A stretch of 64,000 nucleotides of DNA from Roseobacter cerasinus. Its GTDB lineage: Bacteria > Pseudomonadota > Alphaproteobacteria > Rhodobacterales > Rhodobacteraceae. The notes under the pieces are model-generated. The model saw only the letters and a list, made by a program, of their open reading frames with translations, had not been told where the DNA came from and did no database searches. Shown here piece after piece: positions 55,243 through 63,078 of this stretch (position 1 is the first letter of the stretch; each line of letters starts with the position of its first letter). A program made the translations under genes and the position numbers. Where the stretch lies: NCBI RefSeq assembly GCF_009811755.1, contig NZ_BLIV01000007.1:186001-250000 (forward strand). Direction: 5' to 3'.

Positions 55243-55919
55243 CAGGCCAGCCCGGTGATCAGGCTTTGACTGTCAGAGACCGCGCCAAAGACGCCGCCCT
55301 GCATCGTTACCATCTTTATGGCGGCATCATGGTTGCCCTTGTCGGTGGCACCGCAGCAATCTTCTAGCACGACGCACTCAAAGCCACGATCATTGGCTTC
55401 GCGCATGGTGGTTGAGACACAGACATCCGTGGTGATCCCGCAGATGGCAAGGTTCTCGATCCCGCGTGTGCGCAGGATCATCTCAAGGTCAGTGGCGCAA
55501 AAGCTGCCTTTGCCCGGTTTGTCGATGATCACCTCGCCCGGTTCGGGATAAAGTTCTGGTATGATGTCCCAGCCCTGCTCGCCCCGCACCAAGATCTTGC
55601 CACAGGGACCCGGATCGCCAATGCCTGCGCCAATCTGTTGGCTGCGCCAGCGCTTGTTTGCGGGCAAGTCTGACAGGTCGGGCCGGTGGCCTTCGCGGGT
55701 GTGGATGATGTGATAGCCCTTGGCGCGCATGGTCTTGAGCACCGCTTTGATGGGTTCAATCGGCGCTTGCGTCATCGACAGGTCATAACCCATCGCATCC
55801 ACATACCCACCCTTGCCGCAGAAATCCGTCTGCATGTCGATGATCACAAGGGCGGTGTTTTCCGGCCTGAGATCACCGTTATAGGGCCAGGCGTAGGGAC
55901 GGCTTTGGATGGTGGTCAT
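55242..55919 (-). CDS. biuH: biuret hydrolase (biuret amidohydrolase)
   Basis: The 225-aa isochorismatase-like hydrolase converts biuret to allophanate and ammonia. The triad is Asp28 ('[18 protein letters not shown]'), Lys134 ('[16 protein letters not shown]') and Cys167 ('[17 protein letters not shown]'). Positions are offset by exactly eight from the residues known for the Rhizobium enzyme (D36/K142/C175). The N-terminal '[20 protein letters not shown]' and '[20 protein letters not shown]'-like segment (residues 73-91) also agree. It is coupled to the formamidase by ATGA and to the ATPase by TGATG. Allophanate would then be handled by AtzF encoded nearby. Confidence 0.88.
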   Translation of the reverse strand: MTTIQSRPYAWPYNGDLRPENTALVIIDMQTDFCGKGGYVDAMGYDLSMTQAPIEPIKAVLKTMRAKGYHIIHTREGHRPDLSDLPANKRWRSQQIGAGIGDPGPCGKILVRGEQGWDIIPELYPEPGEVIIDKPGKGSFCATDLEMILRTRGIENLAICGITTDVCVSTTMREANDRGFECVVLEDCCGATDKGNHDAAIKMVTMQGGVFGAVSDSQSLITGLA

Positions 55920-56932
55920 TCAGCAGCCTCTTTGCTGGGCTGACCAAAGAGGCGTGTGGGCGCGGGAAAGCCGAAGCCGGTGCCGTCGGTCACCTTGACC
56001 TCATCCTCCCACGGCAGGCGGTACTGACCTGCTGCGAGGTCGGTCATGTAGGTGTAGGGACAATCCTGCGCGCCGCCTTTGACGGCAACATAGCCGCGAT
56101 GCCCGAACTGGTAGATGTTGTTCTCGACCCCCCAGCCAGCGCGCGCCTCTCGGATCAGGTCGGGGCGCAGTTCGGCCGTGATGATCTCATCGGCCCGACC
56201 AGAGGTGCCATGGGCGATGATCGACCCGTCGAAGTCGACGATCATGCCTTCGCCCATGCTGTCAAACGTCCCGTCAGAGCCGCACATGCAAACATTTGCC
56301 GTGGCCATCAGATTGCAGAACGCATTGGACTGATTGGTGAACTTCCAACTGTCGCGGATGGGGGCAGTGTAGCCTGCAGTACGGATCATGATCTCCGCCC
56401 CCTTATAGGCGCATTCGCGCGCCATCTCGGGGAACATGCCGTCATGGCAGATGATGAGCGCGATCTTGGACCCGTTTGGTCCGTCACAGACCGGGATGCC
56501 CTGATCTCCTGGCTCCCACGGCTCCACCGGCACCCAGGGGTGCATTTTGCGGTAGTAGAGTTGGATCTCACCTTCATCATCGATGATGAGCCCGGAATTG
56601 TAGGGCATGCCGCCGGGGTTCAATTCCATAATGGAAAAGCAGCCCCAGATTTTGTGTTCCACGCACGCGGCCTTGAACGCGGCAACCTCGGGGCCATCAA
56701 GGCTGCACATGATCTTGGGGTTGATGTCCATCGACAGGCCGTGCAGCGCGTATTCCGGGAAGACGACCAGATCCATCGTGCCCATATTGCGCCGGGCCTT
56801 GCCCACCATATCCACGATCTTTTGCGTCTGCGCGGCGAGGTCGTCTGAGGTTACGATCGTTGGCAATTGCAGCTGCACCATCCCGATGACGACGCCGTTT
56901 TCCGATTTGTTCAAACCACCCAAGCCGTTCAT
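55916..56932 (-). CDS. amiF: formamidase (nitrilase superfamily)
   Basis: The 338-aa cytosolic enzyme hydrolyses formamide to formate and ammonia. The nitrilase triad is Glu60 ('[11 protein letters not shown]'), Lys129 ('LYYRKMHPW') and Cys162 ('[17 protein letters not shown]'). The opening '[20 protein letters not shown]', '[19 protein letters not shown]' and '[17 protein letters not shown]' are formamidase-specific in character and separate it from other aliphatic amidases. It lies between the second permease and biuH. Why formamide hydrolysis belongs in a biuret operon is not obvious; it may act on a related short amide. Confidence 0.9.
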   Translation of the reverse strand: MNGLGGLNKSENGVVIGMVQLQLPTIVTSDDLAAQTQKIVDMVGKARRNMGTMDLVVFPEYALHGLSMDINPKIMCSLDGPEVAAFKAACVEHKIWGCFSIMELNPGGMPYNSGLIIDDEGEIQLYYRKMHPWVPVEPWEPGDQGIPVCDGPNGSKIALIICHDGMFPEMARECAYKGAEIMIRTAGYTAPIRDSWKFTNQSNAFCNLMATANVCMCGSDGTFDSMGEGMIVDFDGSIIAHGTSGRADEIITAELRPDLIREARAGWGVENNIYQFGHRGYVAVKGGAQDCPYTYMTDLAAGQYRLPWEDEVKVTDGTGFGFPAPTRLFGQPSKEAAE

Positions 56933-56942
56933 GGTGTGCCTC

Positions 56943-57866
56943 CTATTTTGTGATGGACAATTCCCCCGGCGCGCCCTCTTGCGCTTTTCCGGGGGTCGAG
57001 GTGAGGATCAGCAGCGCCAGCGTCAAAACATAAGGTGCCGCAAAAAAGAGGTAGTAGCCCGAGGTCACGCCCACGGTTTGCAGCGCCGGCCCAATCGCGC
57101 CTGCAGCGCCGAAAAGAAGGGCTGCCGCGAGGCACATCACCGGGTTCCAGCGGGCAAAGATCACCAGCGCTACGGCCATCAGTCCTTGGCCGGATGAGAT
57201 GCCTTCGTTCCAACTGCCGGGATAATAGAGCGACAGATACGCCCCGCCGATCCCGGCCAAGGCACCGCCCGCTGCGGTAGACCACAGGCGGATGCCATCG
57301 GGATTCACGCCAATGGCACGGGCGGCTTCGGTGCTGTCACCCACGACGCGGATGCGCAGGCCAAGGGCTGCGTTTTTGAAAAACCATGCCATGGCAAAGG
57401 CCAGCACCACGCCCACAACAAACAGCGCGTTGATCTGCAGGGCCGCCTGAACCTGCGGGATGTCTGACCACCACCCAAAGGGAATAGCCGGCAGGTCCGG
57501 TGCAATGGGCTGGACATAGGATTTGCCGAAAAAGAAGGCGAGGCCAATTCCAAGCAGCATCAGCGCGATGCCCATGGCGATGTCATTGACCCCCCTGAAC
57601 CGGCAGATCCAGCCGTGAAACAGGCCGAAGACCGCACCTGCGATGGCGGCCGCCAGCACACCGACCCAGGGCGAGCCCGTCTCGAAGGCGATGGCATAGC
57701 CTGCCATTGCGCCAAAGACCAACGTACCTTCGAGCCCGAGGTTGATGCGCCCCGAACGCTCCGTCAGGCATTCGCCGAGCGACACAAAAAGGAACGGGGT
57801 CGAAACGCGGATCGCGCCGCCCAGCATTGCGATGGGTACGGCCCAAAGGCCCAGATCTTCGCTCAT
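56943..57866 (-). CDS. BMP-type ABC transporter permease (YufQ-like)
   Basis: The 307-aa inner-membrane permease of the BPD_transp_2 family has eight or more hydrophobic segments. It carries 'ERSGRINLGLEGTLVFGAMA' and 'GLRIRVVGDSTEAARAIGVN' (cytoplasmic coupling loop). ATG 57866 overlaps the preceding permease stop as ATGA; an ATG five codons upstream is possible. It ends 10 bp before amiF, confirming one transcript. Confidence 0.92.
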   Translation of the reverse strand: MSEDLGLWAVPIAMLGGAIRVSTPFLFVSLGECLTERSGRINLGLEGTLVFGAMAGYAIAFETGSPWVGVLAAAIAGAVFGLFHGWICRFRGVNDIAMGIALMLLGIGLAFFFGKSYVQPIAPDLPAIPFGWWSDIPQVQAALQINALFVVGVVLAFAMAWFFKNAALGLRIRVVGDSTEAARAIGVNPDGIRLWSTAAGGALAGIGGAYLSLYYPGSWNEGISSGQGLMAVALVIFARWNPVMCLAAALLFGAAGAIGPALQTVGVTSGYYLFFAAPYVLTLALLILTSTPGKAQEGAPGELSITK

Positions 57867-58963
57867 CTCGGGTCCTCCCACAGCTCGGGCCGGAAGAATT
57901 TGATCCGCCCGTAAAGGGTCTCGGACAAAAGAAGCATCACGAAAACGATGCCCTGCATCACGAGGATTGTGGCGTCGGGCAAGTCCATCCGCCTTTGGAT
58001 CAGGCCAGACGATGCCTCAAACCCGGCAAGCAGGATTGCGACCGGGATGATAGCCAACGGGTTGTGACGGGCGAGAAAGGCCACCAGGATGCCCGTATAG
58101 CCATAGCCCACCACCAGAGACGCGTTGGCTGATCCGTGGATCGCAGCGACCTCAAAAAAACCGGCCAGACCGGCCATCGCACCGCCAAGTGTGGTGAATC
58201 CAACGATCAGCTTCGCCACCGGCAGGCCCTGGACTTGAGCGGCGCGCACATTGTCACCCGCGATCCGAGCGGCGAAACCGATGGTCGTCCGGTCGGTCAA
58301 TACCCAGCAGAGCACGCAAGCAATGGTCCCCACGCCAAAGCCCCAATGCACTTCGATCCCGATGGGCATGTTGCCGACGCGCAGCGCATCAGCGAGAGGG
58401 GCTGTCGATGGCTTGTTCAAACTGGCCGGGTCGCGAAACATGCCTTCGACCAGGTGGTTCATCAGCGCAATCGCGATATAGGCCATCAACAGCGACGCGA
58501 TGGTTTCATTCACACCGCGTTTGATCCGTAACAGCCCGACCAAGCCGATCCAAAGACCACCCACGGCCATCGCCGCAAAGGCCATGGCAGGCAGTCCCAC
58601 AACGCCCGGCAGGCTGGCAAGCCATACGCCCGTGACGGCGGCCGCCAAACCGCCCAGAGCGATGGCCCCTTCGCCCCCAATCACCACGAGGCCGAGGCGT
58701 GCGGGCAGCGCGACGCAGAGCCCGGCAAAAAGCAGCGGGGCCACCCGTGACAATGTGTTCTTCCAGGAAAACGCCGTGCCAAAGGCGGCCTTGAACACCA
58801 AGGAAAAGAACTCGATCGGTGAATTCCCGAGCGCCAGCAAGAACAGCGAAAATACCGCGAGCCCCGCAATGAGAGCTGCCACCGGGATTGCCACCGCCTC
58901 AAGCCGGGGCAGCCAAATGGCCAGCCCCGGTAATGTCGGTACCCGTGTCGCGGTACTGTCCAT
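57863..58963 (-). CDS. BMP-type ABC transporter permease (YufP-like)
   Basis: The 366-aa BPD_transp_2 family permease has an N-terminal extension before the first helix and about nine hydrophobic segments. 'LVVIGGEGAIALGGLAAAVT' is the family glycine-rich motif and 'GFAARIAGDNVRAAQVQGLP' the coupling loop. It is the second gene of the operon, 4 bp after the binding-protein stop. Confidence 0.92.
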   Translation of the reverse strand: MDSTATRVPTLPGLAIWLPRLEAVAIPVAALIAGLAVFSLFLLALGNSPIEFFSLVFKAAFGTAFSWKNTLSRVAPLLFAGLCVALPARLGLVVIGGEGAIALGGLAAAVTGVWLASLPGVVGLPAMAFAAMAVGGLWIGLVGLLRIKRGVNETIASLLMAYIAIALMNHLVEGMFRDPASLNKPSTAPLADALRVGNMPIGIEVHWGFGVGTIACVLCWVLTDRTTIGFAARIAGDNVRAAQVQGLPVAKLIVGFTTLGGAMAGLAGFFEVAAIHGSANASLVVGYGYTGILVAFLARHNPLAIIPVAILLAGFEASSGLIQRRMDLPDATILVMQGIVFVMLLLSETLYGRIKFFRPELWEDPR

Positions 58964-58967
58964 GGCG

Positions 58968-60074
58968 TTAGCTGGTCGAGCCGATCACGCCCTCGACGAG
59001 GTAGTCCATGCTTTCCAGGGCGATGTCGTCCTCAACAAAGCTCTGTCCCGCAGCCGCGATCACGTTGCCCGCGTTGTCCTTCAGCGGGCCTTTGATGGCA
59101 GCAAATCCACCTGCCATGATCTTGGCCTTGGTGGCGTCGTATTGCTTGCGGGCCGCGTCTGAGACCGCAGGGCCAAGCGGGCTCATCTTGATGAAGCCAT
59201 CTGCCAGTCCACCACGCACAAAGTTGTCGATTGTGCCGCCTTCCATCGCGGTTTTGACCATCCCGGTATAGACCCCGGCCCAGTTCCACTCGGCCCCGGT
59301 CAGGTATTTTTCGGGCGCGAGCGGCGATTGGTTGGCGTGGTAGCCACAGATGAGCGCGTCCCGTGCCGCAGCGGTTTCCATCACGACCTTGGGCCCATCC
59401 ACATGGCAGGTGATGACGTCGCAGCCCTGGTCTGCCAAGGCGTTCGTGGCCTCCGCCTCTTTGACGGCGAGCGACCATTCGCCAGTGAAAATGACCTGAC
59501 AGGTGATCTCAGGATCGACCTGACGCGCGCCCAACAGGAACGAATTGATGTTTAGCAGTACCTGCGGGATGGGCTTGGCCGCGACAAAGCCGATCTTTTT
59601 CGTCTTGGTTGCGTGACCTGCGGTGATGCCGTTGAGGTACTGGCCCATGCCGATATAGCCAAAGTAGCTTCCGACATTGGTCGGGTGTTTGTCGGCGGAC
59701 CACAGACCCGCGGCGTGCTGGAACCGCACACCTTCGTGCTTGGGCGCGATATCGAGGATATGCGGGTCGAAATAGCCAAATGAGGTAGGAAACAGCAGCT
59801 TCACCCCATCAAAATTGATCATGGATTCCATTGAGCTTTGGACATCGACAGTTTCAGGCACGTTTTCCTCTTCGACCACTTTAACGCCGTCCATCGCTTT
59901 GACAGCCGCCGCACCCTCTGCGTGGGCCTGGTTGTAGCCAAAGTCATCTTTGGGCCCGACATAGATAAAGCCCACAGTCAGCTCGTCCGCCGCCAGTGCG
60001 GTTTGCGGCAAAAGAGAGGTGGCAGCCACAGCGCCTGTTGAGGCCAGGAGCGTACGGCGTGAAATACGTGTCAT
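58968..60074 (-). CDS. BMP family substrate-binding lipoprotein-like protein
   Basis: The 368-aa periplasmic binding protein is of the BMP/PnrA/Med family. It has a twin-arginine-type signal 'RISRRTLLASTGAVAATSLL' ending 'ALAA', with no lipobox cysteine, so it is probably soluble. The mature start 'ELTVGFIYVGPKDDFGYNQA' is the family hallmark (normally G-x-x-DxSFN), and 'IGFVAAKPIPQVLLNINSFL' and 'ITCHVDGPKVVMETAA' follow. In this operon the ligand is more likely a ureide or amide than a nucleoside. A T-N11-A motif lies about 105 bp upstream of the start. Confidence 0.88.
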   Translation of the reverse strand: MTRISRRTLLASTGAVAATSLLPQTALAADELTVGFIYVGPKDDFGYNQAHAEGAAAVKAMDGVKVVEEENVPETVDVQSSMESMINFDGVKLLFPTSFGYFDPHILDIAPKHEGVRFQHAAGLWSADKHPTNVGSYFGYIGMGQYLNGITAGHATKTKKIGFVAAKPIPQVLLNINSFLLGARQVDPEITCQVIFTGEWSLAVKEAEATNALADQGCDVITCHVDGPKVVMETAAARDALICGYHANQSPLAPEKYLTGAEWNWAGVYTGMVKTAMEGGTIDNFVRGGLADGFIKMSPLGPAVSDAARKQYDATKAKIMAGGFAAIKGPLKDNAGNVIAAAGQSFVEDDIALESMDYLVEGVIGSTS

Positions 60075-60178
60075 GTTTTGAAACCCCCATATTGAGCGCC
60101 GGACATGGGCGCGGCATTGTGCACAAAGTCTAGGACGGGGGTGCGGTGCTGACTTCTGCTCAAATTTCCCCGGATCGA

Positions 60179-60193
60179 TGCATTTTTTGCACC
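60179..60193 (-). promoter_or_regulatory. putative LysR operator upstream of the BMP transporter operon
   Basis: On the minus strand it reads GGTGCAAAAAATGCA, matching 14 of 15 bases of the site at 61111-61125. TGCA-N5-TGCA gives the T-N11-A pattern of LysR-type regulators. It lies just after the lysR stop codon and about 105 bp before the binding-protein start. Confidence 0.6.
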
Positions 60194-60194
60194 A

Positions 60195-61094
60195 CTACTC
60201 CAGGCGCTGCAGCGACTGGACCAGTTGCTGGGCAAAGCGCGCAGATGCGACGGGTAACACGCGCCCGCGCAATTGCCCCAAGAGCAGGTTGCCATGCGGC
60301 ACCTCGGGAGCGGCCAGTGGGCGCGAGACGAGGTTGGTTGCGCCCGACAGATCAAGGCCAATCGGGAATTGGAAACTGATCATATCCTCCCATTGTCCGT
60401 AGTGGCGCATGAAGTCGAAACTTTCGGATTCGATCATCGGGTTAAGCGAAATGGAGGACAGCCGCCGCGACGCGGTCTCAAGGATGTTGCGCACGGCGAA
60501 TTTGCTCGATGGTGCTGTGTGTGGGTGGCGCAGGCAATCACGCAGCCGCACCTCGGGTTGCTCAGCCAATGGGTGATCCGCGCGCATGACCGCATGAATG
60601 GGTTGCGCGATGGCAAAGACCACTTCGAAATCCACCATGGTTTGCGGCTCAAAGACCAGGGCCAGATCACTGGAAAATTCGGCCAATTCACGCTCGGCCT
60701 CGACCCTGTCACGGGCATTGACCGAGAAGGTCACACCTGGATGGTCTTCGCGGTATTGAGCGATTTGATGCGGCAGGAAATAGGGCAAGAGCGCCTGAGA
60801 ACAGGCGACCGAAACGTGGCCGCGTCGCACCCCCGACAGGTCTGCAACCTGCGAGCGCAGGCGCGCAAACTCGGACCCTTGGCTGCGGATGAACTGCAAC
60901 AGCATCTCACCTGCCGGGTTCAGACGGACACCGCGCGGCAGGCGTTCGAATATCTCATAGCCGAACTCATCCTCAAACCGGTTGATCCGCCGGTTGAGCG
61001 CTGAGGCGGTGATGTGCATGTCTTCGGCGGCCTTGCGGATGGACCCTGCGCGGATCACCCCTTCGATGAATTCGTAGTCTTTGAGGTGTCGCAT
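60195..61094 (-). CDS. LysR-family transcriptional regulator
   Basis: The 299-aa regulator has an N-terminal winged helix-turn-helix: 'RHLKDYEFIEGVIRAGSIRK', 'AAEDMHITASALNRRINRFE' and 'LFERLPRGVRLNPAGE'-like text. The periplasmic-binding-protein-like sensor domain spans about residues 90-290. The ATG at 61094 is the normal LysR start; 54 further upstream residues are not family-like. It lies between the BMP operon (same strand) and atzF (divergent), the classical position for a local LysR activator. Two copies of a shared T-N11-A motif flank it. Confidence 0.9.
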   Translation of the reverse strand: MRHLKDYEFIEGVIRAGSIRKAAEDMHITASALNRRINRFEDEFGYEIFERLPRGVRLNPAGEMLLQFIRSQGSEFARLRSQVADLSGVRRGHVSVACSQALLPYFLPHQIAQYREDHPGVTFSVNARDRVEAERELAEFSSDLALVFEPQTMVDFEVVFAIAQPIHAVMRADHPLAEQPEVRLRDCLRHPHTAPSSKFAVRNILETASRRLSSISLNPMIESESFDFMRHYGQWEDMISFQFPIGLDLSGATNLVSRPLAAPEVPHGNLLLGQLRGRVLPVASARFAQQLVQSLQRLE

Positions 61095-61110
61095 CTGCGC
61101 CTTTCCGAGC

Positions 61111-61127
61111 GGTGCAAAAAACGCACC
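61111..61127 (+). promoter_or_regulatory. putative LysR operator in the lysR-atzF intergenic region
   Basis: GGTGCAAAAAACGCACC is itself an inverted repeat (GGTGC/GCACC) and contains T-N11-A. It lies 17 bp upstream of the lysR start and about 107 bp upstream of the atzF start, so it could serve both autoregulation and atzF activation. It nearly matches the site at 60179-60193. Confidence 0.65.
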
Positions 61128-61233
61128 GGTTTTGTGAAAACATAGCATTTGTGTAATCGGCCCCGTCACCCGACCGTTGAAAGAACCAACAACTGGGGGT
61201 CTGAACGATGCCGCGATTGACGCGATCTTTGGC

Positions 61234-63033
61234 ATGAGTGCTGCAATTCCACTCACTTTGGACGCGCTGCGGTCTGCCTATGCCCAAGGGACATCTCCCG
61301 TCGAGGTGGTGGCCCAGGTCTATGACCGAATCGACGCGGTAGCCGATCCCGGCATTTTCATCACTCTGTTTGACCGCGCACAGGTCGAAGCGGCTGCCCA
61401 TGCGTTGGGAGCATACGACCCGAACCTGCCGCTTTGGGGTGTGCCCTTTGCGATCAAGGACAACATGGATGTCGCAGGCGAAGTCACAACGGCGGGGTGC
61501 CCGGACTTTGCCTATACCGCTGAGGCCACATCCACCGTGGTGCAAAACCTCTTGGATGCGGGCGCGCTTCTGATCGGTAAGACCAACCTCGATCAATTCG
61601 CAACCGGTCTTGTTGGGGTACGTACACCCTATGGCGCGCCGTTGAATTCGATTGATCCCGACATTGTACCGGGCGGCTCGTCCGGTGGATCCGGTGTTGC
61701 TGTCGGCCATGGCATCGTCACCTTCGCTTTGGGCACCGATACGGCAGGGTCGGGCCGGGTGCCGGCCGCCTTGAACAACATTGTCGGGCTGAAGCCAACA
61801 CTTGGGTCGCTGTCTGCCACTGGGCTGGTGCCAGCTTGCCGAACCCTCGACACGATCTCGGTTTTTGCGCTCACGGTCGCGGATGCCTACGCGGCCTTTG
61901 GCGTTGCGGCCTCATATGATGCCGCCGACAGCTATTCGCGCGCCATTGGCATTGCCCCCCTTGCGCAACCAGCCCCGTACCCGGTGATCGCGATCCCGTC
62001 CCCGGACAGTATCCGCTTCGAAGGGGACACAGCGCAGGCTGCATCCTTTGCGTCCGTCATCGAAGCGCTGCAGGAACAAGGCGCTGTGATCCGTGAGATC
62101 GACTTTTCAGCCCTCTATGACGTGGCCGAAATGCTCTATTACGGCCCGTGGGTGGCCGAACGCTATGCCGCCACCGAAGCGTTGATGACCACAAACCCGG
62201 ATGCGCTATTCCCGGTGACACGCAAGATCATCAGCGGGGCAGAGGCGCTGACGGCCGTTGATGCGTTCAAGGGGCTCTACCGTCTCAAAGATCTGATCCG
62301 CAAAGCGGAACCGCTGATTGACGGCTGCGACGCGCTGTGTGTGCCGACGATCCCGACCTTTTTTACTGTCGCGGAGCTGGAGGCTGACCCAATTGGGCCG
62401 AACAACAAGCTGGGGACGTATACCAATTTCGTGAATTTGATGGATATGTGCGGCATCGCAGTTCCGGCACCGCCGCGCAGTGATGGCCGCCCTGGAAGTG
62501 TCACGTTTCTGGCAAGCGCGGGCGAAGACGCCAAGGTCGCGTCGCTGGCGACACGCGTGGAGGCCATGGGCACCAGAACCCTGGGCGCAACGGATTGGGC
62601 GAGACCTGCTGCCCCGGTCCTGGCCGCACCTTGTTCCAGCGCGATCCAGATTGCAGTGTGCGGCGCCCATATGGACGGTCTTCCGCTAAACGAACACCTG
62701 ACAAGTCGCGGAGCCATCAAGGTCAAAACGACCAGGACGGCTGCGGATTATGGCTTTTATGCGTTGCCCAGTGACGACGTGGCGCGCCCTGCATTGGTGC
62801 GCCACGCGACCGAGCAGGGCGCTGAGGTCAGCCTCGAGATCTGGGAAATGCCCGAGGCGCAATTCGGCAGTTTCATGAAAACCATCCCCGCGCCCTTGGG
62901 CATAGGCACCATCAAGCTGGTCGATGGGTCTACGGTTCAAGGGTTCCTCTGCGAAGCGGTCGCCATTGATGGCGCCACAGACATCACCGACCTCGCCGAT
63001 TGGCGAGCATATATTGCGCAATCGCGCACATAA
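61234..63033 (+). CDS. atzF: allophanate hydrolase
   Basis: The 599-aa amidase-signature enzyme hydrolyses allophanate to ammonia and CO2, the last step of biuret, cyanurate and urea-carboxylase pathways. The triad is Lys75 ('GVPFAIKDNMDVAG'), Ser149 ('IVPGGSSGGSGVAV') and Ser173 ('ALGTDTAGSGRVPAAL'), offset by 16 from the known AtzF residues K91/S165/S189. The C-terminal AtzF domain (about residues 475-599) is present. ATG 61234 was chosen because 'IPLTLDALRSAYAQG' is the usual beginning; a TTG at 61177 would add 19 residues. No urea carboxylase is nearby, which points to biuret as the source of allophanate. Confidence 0.93.
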   Translation: MSAAIPLTLDALRSAYAQGTSPVEVVAQVYDRIDAVADPGIFITLFDRAQVEAAAHALGAYDPNLPLWGVPFAIKDNMDVAGEVTTAGCPDFAYTAEATSTVVQNLLDAGALLIGKTNLDQFATGLVGVRTPYGAPLNSIDPDIVPGGSSGGSGVAVGHGIVTFALGTDTAGSGRVPAALNNIVGLKPTLGSLSATGLVPACRTLDTISVFALTVADAYAAFGVAASYDAADSYSRAIGIAPLAQPAPYPVIAIPSPDSIRFEGDTAQAASFASVIEALQEQGAVIREIDFSALYDVAEMLYYGPWVAERYAATEALMTTNPDALFPVTRKIISGAEALTAVDAFKGLYRLKDLIRKAEPLIDGCDALCVPTIPTFFTVAELEADPIGPNNKLGTYTNFVNLMDMCGIAVPAPPRSDGRPGSVTFLASAGEDAKVASLATRVEAMGTRTLGATDWARPAAPVLAAPCSSAIQIAVCGAHMDGLPLNEHLTSRGAIKVKTTRTAADYGFYALPSDDVARPALVRHATEQGAEVSLEIWEMPEAQFGSFMKTIPAPLGIGTIKLVDGSTVQGFLCEAVAIDGATDITDLADWRAYIAQSRT

Positions 63034-63078
63034 ATCCGCGGCCCACCGAAACGGCTGCCCGCCAACAGGAGAAGACGC

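Noticed and set aside
55242-55919. Reading biuH as N-carbamoylsarcosine or ureidoacrylate hydrolase
   Set aside because: The N-terminal and substrate-region motifs and the exact triad spacing match biuret hydrolase, and AtzF is encoded nearby; kept as a lesser alternative only for the paralogue at 53072-53740.
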